Positions 8,117 to 18,639 of a stretch of DNA of 49,056 nt are shown in pieces. The position numbers were made by a program, and so were the translations under genes. This DNA is from an uncultured Clostridia bacterium (lineage in GTDB: Bacteria; Bacillota; Clostridia; Oscillospirales; CAG-272): the NCBI GenBank assembly GCA_944381115.1, contig CALWJV010000011.1, forward strand, positions 1 through 49,056, in the 5' to 3' direction. The stretch's first letter is position 1; every line of letters starts with the position of its first letter. The notes under the pieces were generated by a model that worked only from the letters and a program-made list of their open reading frames with translations, was not told where the DNA came from and searched no databases.

Positions 8117-9619
8117 TTATTCCCCCGCATGTGAAATTCCCAGTATTTCAAGTTCTTTTTCGGTCATACCTATTCCTCGGAGCATCAGACGATTACCTTT
8201 AAGGGCCTCAATGGAATTGATACCCATTCCACCCATAAGTTCCTTGATTTCGTGACGCCATGCTGTCATAAGGTTGACAAGATGCTTTTTCCCAATCTCA
8301 GGGTTAAGCCTTTTTACGAGTTCGGGTTTCTGCGTTGCAATGCCCCAATTGCATTTGCCGGACTGACAGGTACGGCAGAGATGACAGCCGAGAGCCAGGA
8401 GCGCCGCAGTAGCAATATAGCATGCATCTGCGCCGAGGGCAATGGCTTTGACGACATCCGAAGCGGAACGGATACTTCCGCCTACAACAAGGGAAACGTT
8501 GTTACGTATGCCTTCATCACGAAGTCTTTTGTCAACTGCCGCCAATGCGAGTTCGACGGGAATACCGACATTGTCACGTATCCTTGTCGGAGCGGCACCG
8601 GTACCTCCCCGGAAACCGTCAATCGCGATTATATCCGCACCGCTTCGTGCAATTCCGCTTGCGATTGCCGCAATGTTATGTACCGCCGCGACCTTTACGA
8701 TGATCGGCTTTTTGTATTCCGTTGCTTCCTTCAAAGAATAAACAAGTTGGCGTAGGTCCTCGATGGAGTAAATATCATGGTGGGGAGCAGGGGATATCGC
8801 ATCGCTGCCCTCCGGAATCATACGGGTGCGCGAAACGTCAGCAACTATCTTAGCTCCGGGCAAATGTCCGCCGATACCAGGCTTTGCTCCCTGACCCATT
8901 TTTATCTCTACCGCGGCTCCGGCTTTCAAATAGTCTTCATGAACCCCGAAACGTCCGGATGCGACCTGAACAATTGTATTTTTACCGTAAACATAGAAAT
9001 CTTCGTGAAGTCCGCCTTCGCCGGTGTTATAGCAGATGCCGAGTTCCTCGGCTGCCGTGGCAAGCGATTTGTGGGCATTGTAACTTATGGAGCCGTAACT
9101 CATAGCGGAAAACATTATCGGCATTGAAAGTTCGAGTTGCGGAGACAGGTCAAATTTGAGTTTTCCATCTTTGTCACGCTCAATGTGGTTCGGCTTTTTG
9201 CCGAGGAAAACTTTTGTTTCCATAGGCTCACGCAAAGGGTCTATGGACGGGTTGGTTACCTGCGATGCGTTTATGAGTATCTTGTCCCAATATACCGGGA
9301 ACGGCTTTGGGTTGCCCATCGATGAAAGGAGAACTCCGCCGGAATTTGCCTGCTTATAGATCTCCTTTATGGTATCGTCCTGCCAGTTTGCGTTTTCTTT
9401 GAAGTTACAGTTGCTTTTAACTATTTTAAGTGCTCTTGTAGGGCAGAGACTGACGCAGCGCTGACAGTTTACGCATTTTGTTTCATCAGCGATCATTCGT
9501 CCGGTCTGGCTGTCGAATGAGTGTACTTCGTTTGCACACTGTCTTTCGCATACACGGCAGGCAATACATCTGTTTTCGTTTCTGATAACTTCAAATTCCG
9601 GATAGAAAAGTAATGCCAT
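8117..9619 (-). CDS. Glutamate synthase, FMN-binding central domain with N-terminal ferredoxin domain
   Basis: Catalyses reductive transfer of the amide nitrogen to 2-oxoglutarate at FMN. The product is 500 aa. The first ~60 residues hold two [4Fe-4S] motifs (CIACRVCERQC and CVNCQRCVSLCP). The rest is the GltB/GltS FMN barrel: AMSYGSISYNAHKSLA, GEGGLHEDF, GQGAKPGIGGHLPG, the IAIDGFRGGTGAAPT stretch and ADACYIATAALLALGCHLCRTC, whose cysteines fit the 3Fe-4S site. I use ATG 9619, which overlaps the upstream stop as TGATG, rather than the TTG one codon earlier. This is the archaeal/clostridial split form in which glutaminase, FMN and GXGXG domains are separate proteins. Confidence 0.93.
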   Translation of the reverse strand: MALLFYPEFEVIRNENRCIACRVCERQCANEVHSFDSQTGRMIADETKCVNCQRCVSLCPTRALKIVKSNCNFKENANWQDDTIKEIYKQANSGGVLLSSMGNPKPFPVYWDKILINASQVTNPSIDPLREPMETKVFLGKKPNHIERDKDGKLKFDLSPQLELSMPIMFSAMSYGSISYNAHKSLATAAEELGICYNTGEGGLHEDFYVYGKNTIVQVASGRFGVHEDYLKAGAAVEIKMGQGAKPGIGGHLPGAKIVADVSRTRMIPEGSDAISPAPHHDIYSIEDLRQLVYSLKEATEYKKPIIVKVAAVHNIAAIASGIARSGADIIAIDGFRGGTGAAPTRIRDNVGIPVELALAAVDKRLRDEGIRNNVSLVVGGSIRSASDVVKAIALGADACYIATAALLALGCHLCRTCQSGKCNWGIATQKPELVKRLNPEIGKKHLVNLMTAWRHEIKELMGGMGINSIEALKGNRLMLRGIGMTEKELEILGISHAGE

Positions 9620-10716
9620 CAAAAAGCACCTTCCTTCAATTTAATAATTACAGGTTCGCCGCCTGCAGGAGCGTATATATTGACCGCGTCCGGCTCCATG
9701 ACGCGTATAGCCGCTTCTTCGCTGGCGATAAATACTTTATCGTCTTTTTCGCCGACGACCATGGAACGGAGTTTCAAACGGTCATTAAGAGCCATAAGGC
9801 CTCCGTTAAAGCCGAATACAATCGAAAAAGGGCCGGTGATGAGCAAGCTCGGAAAAGCGGTACGTAAAAATTCGTGTTTCTTTTTATCATAAACATCAGT
9901 CTTTGATTCTATTGTGCTCCAAAAAGGTGCGGCGATAACGCTTGCGGCTTCGCTCAGAGAAAGTTTTTGTACGCGGAGTAGATAGTCCATAATATATGTA
10001 ATTACCTCGGTGTCGGTTTGAAGAGTGCATTTATAGCCGAACATTTCAATAAAACGGCGGTTTGCATCATAAGAAGATATTTCTCCGTTATGAACGATCG
10101 AGTAATCAAGCAGTGTAAACGGATGAGCACCGCCCCACCATCCCGGAGTGTTTGTAGGATATCTGCCGTGCGCAGTCCAAGAATATCCTTCATATTCATC
10201 GAGTTTATAAAGTACGCCGACGTCTTCGGGATATCCTACAGCCTTGAAAGCACCCATGTTCTTTCCGCTTGAAAAAACAAAGGAACCGGGCATCTCGGAA
10301 TTAATTTTCATGACCGTACGCGTAACGTATTCTTTTTCATCGAGTTGAAGGTTATTCAACTGTGATTTGAGCGGTGCAACAAAATAGCGCCAGATAACCG
10401 GTTCGTCGGTTATCGCGGGAATCTTCCTTGTCGGCAAGATCTCGCTTTTTACTATTTCAAAGCGTTCTTTCAGAAATGCTTCGCAGTCCTTTCTAGATGC
10501 TCTGTCATTGAAAAACATATGCAAAGCATAAAAATCCTTATATTCTGGGTATATACCGTATGCTGCAAATCCGCCGCCGAGACCGTTGGAACGGTCATGC
10601 ATCGGTTTCATTGATTCAACGATCTTTTCGCCGGTCATCCGCTTTCCTTCTTTTGATATCATAGCGGCGATCGCGCAACCGGACGGAATTCTTACCTGAC
10701 CTTCAATACTATTCAT
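9619..10716 (-). CDS. Glutamate synthase glutaminase subunit (class II amidotransferase domain)
   Basis: Hydrolyses glutamine and channels ammonia to the FMN subunit. The product is 365 aa with a class II (Ntn) glutaminase fold. The likely nucleophile is Cys14 in RIPSGCAIAAMI, so a 13-residue propeptide must be removed. Further motifs are the GGGFAAYGIYPEY stretch, HGRYPTNTPGWWGGAHPF and the typical VHNGEISSYDANRRF (about residue 203). It is the first gene of the minus-strand nitrogen operon. I choose ATG 10716 with AAAGGA nine bases upstream; an ATG at 10737 is possible but lies over the Shine-Dalgarno. Its leader carries a promoter and an ANTAR-type attenuator. Confidence 0.9.
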   Translation of the reverse strand: MNSIEGQVRIPSGCAIAAMISKEGKRMTGEKIVESMKPMHDRSNGLGGGFAAYGIYPEYKDFYALHMFFNDRASRKDCEAFLKERFEIVKSEILPTRKIPAITDEPVIWRYFVAPLKSQLNNLQLDEKEYVTRTVMKINSEMPGSFVFSSGKNMGAFKAVGYPEDVGVLYKLDEYEGYSWTAHGRYPTNTPGWWGGAHPFTLLDYSIVHNGEISSYDANRRFIEMFGYKCTLQTDTEVITYIMDYLLRVQKLSLSEAASVIAAPFWSTIESKTDVYDKKKHEFLRTAFPSLLITGPFSIVFGFNGGLMALNDRLKLRSMVVGEKDDKVFIASEEAAIRVMEPDAVNIYAPAGGEPVIIKLKEGAF

Positions 10717-10747
10717 AAGTATTATTTCCTTTCCCATAGCAAATAGC

Positions 10748-10815
10748 AAAATAAAAATCAAAGGCGTTCATTTTGTTACAGAAAATTGTCTGCACTAAGT
10801 GAACGCCTTTGCTCA
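10748..10815 (-). promoter_or_regulatory. ANTAR-type attenuator in the glutamate synthase operon leader
   Basis: On the minus strand a 5-bp stem UGAGC/GUUCA (10815-10811 with 10804-10800) closes the hexaloop AAAGGC, with A at position 1 and G at position 4 as in ANTAR targets. The same bases (10811-10800) can instead pair perfectly over 12 bp with 10770-10759, and this longer hairpin is followed by a U-rich tract (GATTTTTATTTT), making an intrinsic terminator. A second small hairpin (UGCAGA, loop CAAUUU, UCUGUA) lies between them and could be P2, although its loop does not match A1/G4. P1 and the terminator exclude each other, which is the logic of ANTAR antitermination. Confidence 0.78.
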
Positions 10816-10824
10816 TTACAACAT

Positions 10825-10853
10825 ATTATATCACAAAAAGACGCACTTGTCAA
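10825..10853 (-). promoter_or_regulatory. Sigma-A promoter of the glutamate synthase-glnA-ANTAR operon
   Basis: Reading the minus strand, a perfect -35 TTGACA (10853-10848) and a perfect -10 TATAAT (10830-10825) are separated by 17 bp. Transcription should start near 10818, just before the ANTAR-type stem at 10815. It is divergent from the gdhA promoter, with their -35 boxes about 40 bp apart. Confidence 0.88.
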
Positions 10854-10893
10854 TCGGTAATTTCAATTTTTTTCGGAAAATTAAAAAAAAGGG

Positions 10894-10922
10894 TTGACAA
10901 ATCTTTTTTGTCAGTGTATAAT
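10894..10922 (+). promoter_or_regulatory. Sigma-A promoter of gdhA
   Basis: A perfect -35 TTGACA (10894-10899) and -10 TATAAT (10917-10922) are 17 bp apart. The expected start near 10929 gives a leader of about 160 bases that carries the attenuator described next. Confidence 0.9.
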
Positions 10923-10933
10923 GATGACAAGTA

Positions 10934-12422
<1,489 letters not shown>

Positions 12423-12434
12423 CCTGAACATTTG

Positions 12435-12487
12435 AGAAATAAGGGCGTCTTTAACTTCCCCTGAAATTAAGGACGCTCTGAATTTTT
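12435..12487 (+). promoter_or_regulatory. Terminator/attenuator between gdhA and glnN with degenerate ANTAR-type stem
   Basis: A 13-bp hairpin (12442-12454 with 12467-12479, loop 12 bases) is followed by a T5 run at 12483-12487. It could be a plain gdhA terminator. However, the bases ahead of it can form AGAAAU-AAGGGC-GUCUUU (12435-12452), with the same 3' strand GUCUUU as the gdhA and purC elements and a loop with A1 and G4. The stem has one A-C mismatch and two wobble pairs. I call it a weak ANTAR-type site that would allow read-through from gdhA into glnN. No separate promoter was seen. Confidence 0.55.
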
Positions 12488-12510
12488 ATGAAAGGTACGG
12501 CCATATAATT

Positions 12511-14607
12511 ATGAATACAGTGGCAAACATTTTCGGTAGCAAGGTCTTTGATGACCGTGTTATGAGAGCCAGATTGCCTGCAAAGATTTACAATTCCATA
12601 AAAAAGACGATTGATGAAGGTGTTGATCTTGACATCGGTGTGGCAAATGCAGTTGCAACGGCCATGAAAGACTGGGCATTGGAAAACGGTGCAACACACT
12701 ACACTCATTGGTTCCAGCCCCTTACCGGAATCACCGCTGAAAAACATGATAGTTTTATCACTCCTTCTCCTGACGGCTCGGTAATCATGGAGTTTTCCGG
12801 AAAAGAACTCATTAAAGGTGAACCGGACGCTTCGTCTTTCCCGTCCGGCGGAATAAGAGCAACTTTTGAGGCTCGCGGATATACTGCATGGGACCCGACG
12901 TCTTATGCTTTTATCAAAGATAAAACTCTTTGCATACCCACTGCTTTCTGTTCTTACGGTGGCGAGGCATTGGATAAAAAGACACCGCTTCTCCGTTCCA
13001 TGGAGGCGCTTAACAAACAGGCGCTCCGTATTTTGCATCTGTTTGGAAACGATACCGTAAAATGTGTAAAAACATCGGTAGGCCCCGAACAGGAATATTT
13101 CCTTATTACAAAAGAAATGTATGATGCGCGCCCGGACATCCGTTTTACCGGCAGAACTCTTTTCGGAGCAAAGCCTCCGAAGGGTCAGGAAATGGATGAC
13201 CATTATTTTGGCGCAATAAAACCAAAGGTAGCCAAGTTCATGGCAGACCTGAACGATGAACTCTGGAAACTCGGCATCCTTGCCAAAACAGAACATAATG
13301 AAGTCGCTCCTGCACAGCATGAATTGGCTCCAATATACACCACTACCAATGTTGCGACTGACCATAACCAACTTACCATGGAGATTATGCAGAAAGTTGC
13401 GTCAAGGCATGGTCTTGTATGTCTGCTCCACGAAAAGCCGTTTGCAGGCGTAAACGGAAGCGGTAAACACAACAACTGGTCCATATCCACAGATGCTGGT
13501 GTAAACCTTTTTTCTCCCGGCGAAACGCCTTATGAGAATGCACAGTTTCTTTTGTTTCTTTGCGCTGTAATAAAAGCAGTTGACGATTATCAGGATCTGC
13601 TCCGTATCTCGGTGGCAACTGCTGGAAACGACCACAGGTTAGGCGCAAACGAGGCACCTCCCGCAGTTGTATCGATGTTTCTCGGAGACGAACTTGAAGG
13701 CATTCTTAAAGCAATCGAAACTGATACGCCATATGTTGCAGCTGGTAAGACCAAGATGAAACTGGGAGTAAGCGTACTTCCCAAGTTTACAAGAGACACG
13801 ACAGACCGTAACCGTACATCGCCGTTTGCGTTTACAGGCAATAAATTCGAGTTCCGTATGCTGGGCTCTTCCAACAGTATTGCGTGTGCAAACATAATGT
13901 TGAACGCCGCCGTTGCCGAGTCGCTCAAAATATATGCCGACCGTCTTGAAGGGACAGAAAATTTTGAATCTGCTCTTAACGAAATGATTAAAAAGACTAT
14001 AAAAGATCACAAAAGGATAATATTTAACGGAAATGGTTATGATGGTAATTGGATCAAAGAGGCGACCGAAAAACGCGGACTTCTCAATTACCGCACCACA
14101 GCAGACTGTATGCCGCATTTGCTGGATAAGAAAAATATGGATATGCTGATATCACACGAGATATTTTCCGAAAGAGAACTTAGATCACGTGAAGAGATTA
14201 TGCTTGAAAATTACTGTAAAACTGTCGTTATAGAAGCAAATACCATGATTGATATGGCAAAGTGCTACTATGCTCCGGCGATCGAAAAATATTCAGCACA
14301 TATTGCATCAAATGCTCTGAAGAAAAAGACGCTTGACTCCGATATTCCATGTGAATATGAGACCGGTATAGTAAAACGCTTGTCACTGCTTTGTGACAAA
14401 GTTGCAAAGACTGCCGATGAATTGCAAGAAGCCGTAATAAAACTCGGCGATGCGGGAAACATTGAAGATGAAGCTTATATGATCCGCGATACCGTTCTTG
14501 CAAAGATGGCGAGACTGCGTTCAGTCGTTGACGAAGCGGAGACGATAACGGCAAAAGAATACTGGCCTTTCCCGTCATACGCGGATATATTATTCAGCGT
14601 AAGATAA
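12511..14607 (+). CDS. glnN: Glutamine synthetase type III
   Basis: ATP-dependent glutamine synthesis by the large dodecameric GSIII family. The product is 698 aa, typical for GSIII. Family marks are [16 protein letters not shown] at the N-terminus, [14 protein letters not shown] (about residues 60-73), KHDSFITP, the [19 protein letters not shown] stretch, GPEQEYFL, the [13 protein letters not shown] segment, GSGKHNNWS and GANEAPPAV. The start lacks a normal ribosome site: the only candidate, GAAAGG, is about 14 bases upstream of ATG, so translation may be weak or controlled by leader structure. It lies 88 bp after gdhA behind an attenuator. This is the second GS in the window. Confidence 0.95.
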   Translation: MNTVANIFGSKVFDDRVMRARLPAKIYNSIKKTIDEGVDLDIGVANAVATAMKDWALENGATHYTHWFQPLTGITAEKHDSFITPSPDGSVIMEFSGKELIKGEPDASSFPSGGIRATFEARGYTAWDPTSYAFIKDKTLCIPTAFCSYGGEALDKKTPLLRSMEALNKQALRILHLFGNDTVKCVKTSVGPEQEYFLITKEMYDARPDIRFTGRTLFGAKPPKGQEMDDHYFGAIKPKVAKFMADLNDELWKLGILAKTEHNEVAPAQHELAPIYTTTNVATDHNQLTMEIMQKVASRHGLVCLLHEKPFAGVNGSGKHNNWSISTDAGVNLFSPGETPYENAQFLLFLCAVIKAVDDYQDLLRISVATAGNDHRLGANEAPPAVVSMFLGDELEGILKAIETDTPYVAAGKTKMKLGVSVLPKFTRDTTDRNRTSPFAFTGNKFEFRMLGSSNSIACANIMLNAAVAESLKIYADRLEGTENFESALNEMIKKTIKDHKRIIFNGNGYDGNWIKEATEKRGLLNYRTTADCMPHLLDKKNMDMLISHEIFSERELRSREEIMLENYCKTVVIEANTMIDMAKCYYAPAIEKYSAHIASNALKKKTLDSDIPCEYETGIVKRLSLLCDKVAKTADELQEAVIKLGDAGNIEDEAYMIRDTVLAKMARLRSVVDEAETITAKEYWPFPSYADILFSVR

Positions 14608-14738
14608 TAAACCGGAAAGTGTATTTATAAAATAAAAATTTTATTTTTTTCGCTTTTTTATCGGGATTTTTACAGTACGTGTTACCTTTTAAAGGACCCG
14701 TAAAAACCGATCTTCAAAACCAATAATCAAAAGCGTTT

Positions 14739-15034
14739 GAGATGAGAGAAGTAACACAAGAGATCGCTTACAGAGAGTGCGATACGGTGTGAGCCGCGCA
14801 GTGGATCTTGTGTAAATAACACTCGTCGAGCCGCAATCCGAAAGAAAAATTTCAAGTAGGTGCGCCGTTTCGCCGTACGTTAACTGGCAGAGCCTTTGCC
14901 AAGGTTTGGGAATGAGAAAAAATACAGGTGGCACCGCGAGTACAGCAATCGCCCTGTAGGATGCTGAAACATTTTTTGTTGCAGTTTTATCGCTATGGGG
15001 AATGCCGGAAAACGGTGCCGCTTTTACGTTTTCC
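14739..15034 (+). promoter_or_regulatory. T-box leader with Asn (AAC) specifier upstream of aspS-gatC
   Basis: The T-box sequence AGGTGGCACCGCG is at 14926-14938. Stem I is visible: base pairs GATGAG (14741-14746) with CTCGTC (14822-14827), an AAGTA-type specifier-loop 5' side, helix ACACAAG with CTTGTGT, an AG-bulge motif AGAGAG (14772-14777) and the apical motif GGTGTGA (14786-14792). The 3' side of the specifier loop reads AAATAACA, placing AAC (14818-14820) followed by A in the specifier position. The terminator forms when GGCACCG (14930-14936) pairs with CGGTGCC (15013-15019), followed by a T4 run. AAC predicts sensing of uncharged tRNA-Asn, fitting an operon that makes Asn-tRNA by transamidation. 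AAU just upstream is also an Asn codon. Confidence 0.9.
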
Positions 15035-15102
15035 AATATTTTTTCATAACTAATAATGTTAATTAAAACTTTGATATTTTAAATATTCAGGAGGAAAACC
15101 AA

Positions 15103-17184
15103 ATGAAAAGGACAGAATACTGCGGTCTTATCCGCCCATGTCATATCGGTACTGAGCAAGTCTGCTCAGGCTGGGTGATCACAAAACGCGATATGGGCGG
15201 CATTATATTTTTAGACCTGCGCGACCGTGAAGGTGTATTGCAGGTAGTCGTCGATGCCGCAAAGGTAAGTGGCGAAGAGTTCAACCTTACCGAAAAACTC
15301 AGATTGCAATCGGTCATAAGCGTAAAAGGAAAGATAAGAGAAAGATCTGCCGATACAGTCAACGAAAAAATAGAGACCGGTACCGTCGAACTCGCCGCAG
15401 AGGAGATCGAACTTTTATCCATGGCGGAAAAATTACCGTATTCCATTGAAGACGGAGAAAATGTCCGTGAGGATCTGCGGTTGCGTTACCGTTATCTTGA
15501 CCTCAGGCGCAACAAGATGGTTGGTAATCTGCGCATGCGCCATCTCATTCAGAAGGCCGCCGAGGATTACCTTGACAGCAAGGGCTTCATTTATGTTGAA
15601 ACACCTATTCTTTGTAAGTCAACGCCGGAAGGTGCACGTGACTATCTCGTTCCGTCCCGTGTACACCAAGGAAGTTTTTACGCCCTGCCGCAGTCGCCGC
15701 AGATATATAAGCAACTCCTTATGGTAGGCGGAATAGATAAATATTATCAGATCGCGCGTTGTTTCCGTGACGAGGACCTGCGTGCGGACAGACAGCCTGA
15801 GTTCACACAGGTGGATATGGAGATGTCCTTTGTCGAACAGGAAGATATTTTCAGACACCTTGAAAGTATGTTCAAACACATATTCAAATGTTGCAAGGGA
15901 GTCGATGTCGGATACGATTTTCCGCGTATTACATGGACCGAGGCAATGGATAAATACGGCTCGGACAAGCCCGATATACGTTTCGGTCTGCCGATAGTAG
16001 ACCTTACCGATATTGGGGGCAAATGCTCATTTTCGGTATTCAGAAATGTCTGCGATAACGGCGGCGTTGTACGTGCAATAAACGCCAAAGGCTGTGCCGG
16101 TTTTTCAAGAACGGAAATAGAAACTCTTACAAAGAGCGCCATCTCCTGCGGCGCGAAAGGTATGGCATGGATCGCTTACCGTCCTGACGGTGAAATATAT
16201 TCAATACTCACTAAATATTTTAACGAAGAAGAAATGAAACAGATTCTTTCGAGAATGGAGGCAGTCCCCGGAGACTTCGTACTTTTCTGTGCGGACAAAC
16301 TTGATACTGTACGCCGTACTCTCGGAAATCTTCGTTTAAATGTTGCAGATATGCTCGGTCTTCGTGACAACAGTAAGTACGCATTTCTGTTCGTCACCGA
16401 TTTTCCGCAGTTTGAATATTCGGAAGAGGAAAAACGCTGGATCTCCACGCACCACCCTTTTACAATGCCGTACCCCGAAGACGTCCAGTATCTGCTTACC
16501 GATCCCGGAAAGGTCAGAGCTCAGGCGTATGACGTAGTCCTTAACGGAACGGAACTCGGTTCGGGATCGATAAGGATCCACAGACAGGACGTTCAGAAAC
16601 TCATGTTTGAGGCTCTCGGATTCAGCGATGAACAGATAGAAGATCGGTTCGGATTTATGGTAAACGCTTTCCGCTACGGTACCCCGCCTCACGGCGGTTT
16701 TGCTTTCGGACTTGACCGATTTGTAATGCTGATGGTAGGCGCCGATTCAATACGCGATATCATTGCGTTCCCGAAAATAAAAGATGCTTCCTGCCCCATG
16801 ACGGACGCACCACAGCCGGTAGACGAAGAACAACTTCACGTTCTCGGGCTCGATGTTCCGCTTACGGGTGAAAAAAACAAAAAAGCCGTAAAAGAAAAGA
16901 AACACACAATAGACGTTGAGGCCGTCGCAAACCTTGCGCATCTTGAATTTTCACGAGAAGAGATGAAAGGTCTTGCAAAGGAAATGGAGCAAATAATAGA
17001 GTTTGCCGACCGCCTGAGTGCCGCAGACACGACAGGCGTAGACGCAAACGCTTATATTGTTCCCATGAAAAACGTATTCCGTAAGGACTGTGCGGAAGAT
17101 AACTTTACCGCGGAAGAACTTCTGAAAGCCGCACCGACAAAGAACGGCGGATATATCGTTGTTCCCCGTGTTGTAGAAGAATGA
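15103..17184 (+). CDS. aspS-gatC: Aspartyl-tRNA synthetase fused to GatC
   Basis: The product is 693 aa. Residues ~1-588 are a full bacterial-type AspRS: OB-fold anticodon domain ([20 protein letters not shown]), class II motif 2 ([23 protein letters not shown]), the GAD insertion domain (about 280-420), and motif 3 ([12 protein letters not shown]). After a lysine-rich linker (about 589-600) come ~93 residues with complete GatC features ([17 protein letters not shown]...RKDCAED). GatC normally stabilises GatA on GatB, and no separate gatC was seen before gatA. The fusion would tether Asp-tRNA(Asn) synthesis to the amidotransferase. The AspRS residue linked to tRNA discrimination (RDxGG) is Met. 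The ribosome site AGGAGG precedes the ATG. The start codon of the gatA reading frame overlaps the stop, so gatA follows directly. Confidence 0.93.
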   Translation: MKRTEYCGLIRPCHIGTEQVCSGWVITKRDMGGIIFLDLRDREGVLQVVVDAAKVSGEEFNLTEKLRLQSVISVKGKIRERSADTVNEKIETGTVELAAEEIELLSMAEKLPYSIEDGENVREDLRLRYRYLDLRRNKMVGNLRMRHLIQKAAEDYLDSKGFIYVETPILCKSTPEGARDYLVPSRVHQGSFYALPQSPQIYKQLLMVGGIDKYYQIARCFRDEDLRADRQPEFTQVDMEMSFVEQEDIFRHLESMFKHIFKCCKGVDVGYDFPRITWTEAMDKYGSDKPDIRFGLPIVDLTDIGGKCSFSVFRNVCDNGGVVRAINAKGCAGFSRTEIETLTKSAISCGAKGMAWIAYRPDGEIYSILTKYFNEEEMKQILSRMEAVPGDFVLFCADKLDTVRRTLGNLRLNVADMLGLRDNSKYAFLFVTDFPQFEYSEEEKRWISTHHPFTMPYPEDVQYLLTDPGKVRAQAYDVVLNGTELGSGSIRIHRQDVQKLMFEALGFSDEQIEDRFGFMVNAFRYGTPPHGGFAFGLDRFVMLMVGADSIRDIIAFPKIKDASCPMTDAPQPVDEEQLHVLGLDVPLTGEKNKKAVKEKKHTIDVEAVANLAHLEFSREEMKGLAKEMEQIIEFADRLSAADTTGVDANAYIVPMKNVFRKDCAEDNFTAEELLKAAPTKNGGYIVVPRVVEE

Positions 17185-17198
17185 AAGGAGAGTCGGAT

Positions 17199-18635
17199 AT
17201 GTCGGAATTAATCAATAAAACAATTTATGAGCATATTGAGGCTCTGAGAAAAAAAGAATATTCCTCCGTAGAACTGACTAAAGCATATTTTGACCGAATA
17301 AATACAGAGGATAAGACGATAGGCGCGTTTATAACGATAACTCCCGAAAAAGCACTCGAAAGTGCAAGGGCTTTTGATGAAGGAAAACTGCCGGATACTC
17401 CTTTGGCGGGTATTCCATGCGGTATAAAGGACAATATGTGTACAAAAGACATTAAAACGACCTGCGCTTCGAAAATGCTCGGTAATTATGTGCCTCCGTA
17501 CAGTGCACATGCAGTTGAAAAACTTGAACAAGCCGGGGCTGTCATACTCGGAAAAATGAATATGGACGAGTTTGCAATGGGTTCCACAACGGAAAATTCC
17601 GCATTCAAGGTCTGCCGTAACCCGGTCGATACCGACAGGGTCCCCGGAGGTTCTTCAGGTGGTTCCGCCGCAGCAGTCGCGGCCAAAGAAGCGGCGTATA
17701 CGCTCGGATCTGATACAGGCGGATCTATTAGACAGCCCGCATCGTTCTGTGGTGTTGTCGGAATGAAACCCACATATGGTATGGTTTCGAGATACGGACT
17801 TATCGCATTTGCATCCTCTCTTGACCAGATAGGACCGATTACGAACACCGTCATGGACAATGCCATAGTATTGAACGTCATTGCAGGTCACGACAAAAGA
17901 GACGCAACCTCGATAGACCGTACGTACGGTGATTTTACGGCGGATATCAAAAAAGGCGTCAAAGGTATGAAGATCGGTATTCCCGAACAGTTCTTAGGCA
18001 AAGGTATTTCACCTGATGTCAAAAAAGCGGTTCTCGATGCAGCGGAAGAATACCGTATGATGGGCGCCGAGAAGGTATCGATATCGATGCCTTCCATTGA
18101 TTATGCACTATCGGCGTATTATGTCATCTCTTCGGCGGAAGCCTCGTCAAACCTTGCAAGGTTTGACGGTATCCGTTACGGTTACAGGTGCGCGGAATAC
18201 AGCGATATAGAAGACCTTTACAGAAAGAGCAGGAGCGAAGGCTTTGGTACAGAGGTCAAAAAACGTATAATGCTAGGAACATTTGCTCTTTCTTCCGGAT
18301 ATTACGATGCTTACTACAAAAAGGCATTGCAAGTAAGAAATCTTGTAAGAAAAGATTTTAATGAAGCATTCGGAAAATGCGATCTTATAATCTCTCCGGT
18401 CGCACCTACGGTCGCATATAAGATTGGCGAAAAGGTCGGAGATTCCCTTCAAATGTACATGGGAGACGCATATAGCGTTCCTGTCAATATTGCCGGTATT
18501 CCGGCGCTTTCCCTTCCTTGCGGAACCGGTGAAGGTGGTATGCCGGTCGGAATGCAATTGATCGGACCGGCATTCAGCGAAAGTTTACTGTACCGTGCGG
18601 GATATGCGTTTGAAAACAAGGGAAAGAGAGGATAA
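17199..18635 (+). CDS. gatA: Asp-tRNA(Asn)/Glu-tRNA(Gln) amidotransferase subunit A
   Basis: Amidase subunit that releases ammonia from glutamine (or asparagine) for the GatB reaction. The product is 478 aa. The amidase signature covers the catalytic Lys region ([14 protein letters not shown], about residues 78-91) and the Gly/Ser-rich [16 protein letters not shown] with [16 protein letters not shown], which carry the Ser-cisSer-Lys triad. ATG 17199 follows AAAGGAGAG; an earlier in-frame ATG at 17181 overlaps the previous stop and lacks a ribosome site. It is the middle gene of the T-box operon aspS-gatC / gatA / gatB. Confidence 0.96.
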   Translation: MSELINKTIYEHIEALRKKEYSSVELTKAYFDRINTEDKTIGAFITITPEKALESARAFDEGKLPDTPLAGIPCGIKDNMCTKDIKTTCASKMLGNYVPPYSAHAVEKLEQAGAVILGKMNMDEFAMGSTTENSAFKVCRNPVDTDRVPGGSSGGSAAAVAAKEAAYTLGSDTGGSIRQPASFCGVVGMKPTYGMVSRYGLIAFASSLDQIGPITNTVMDNAIVLNVIAGHDKRDATSIDRTYGDFTADIKKGVKGMKIGIPEQFLGKGISPDVKKAVLDAAEEYRMMGAEKVSISMPSIDYALSAYYVISSAEASSNLARFDGIRYGYRCAEYSDIEDLYRKSRSEGFGTEVKKRIMLGTFALSSGYYDAYYKKALQVRNLVRKDFNEAFGKCDLIISPVAPTVAYKIGEKVGDSLQMYMGDAYSVPVNIAGIPALSLPCGTGEGGMPVGMQLIGPAFSESLLYRAGYAFENKGKRG

Positions 18636-18639
18636 AGCA

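Noticed and set aside
14628..14650. A/T-only inverted repeat after glnN as its terminator
   Set aside because: The stem has no G-C pairs and is indistinguishable from simple AT-rich sequence, although weak termination is possible.
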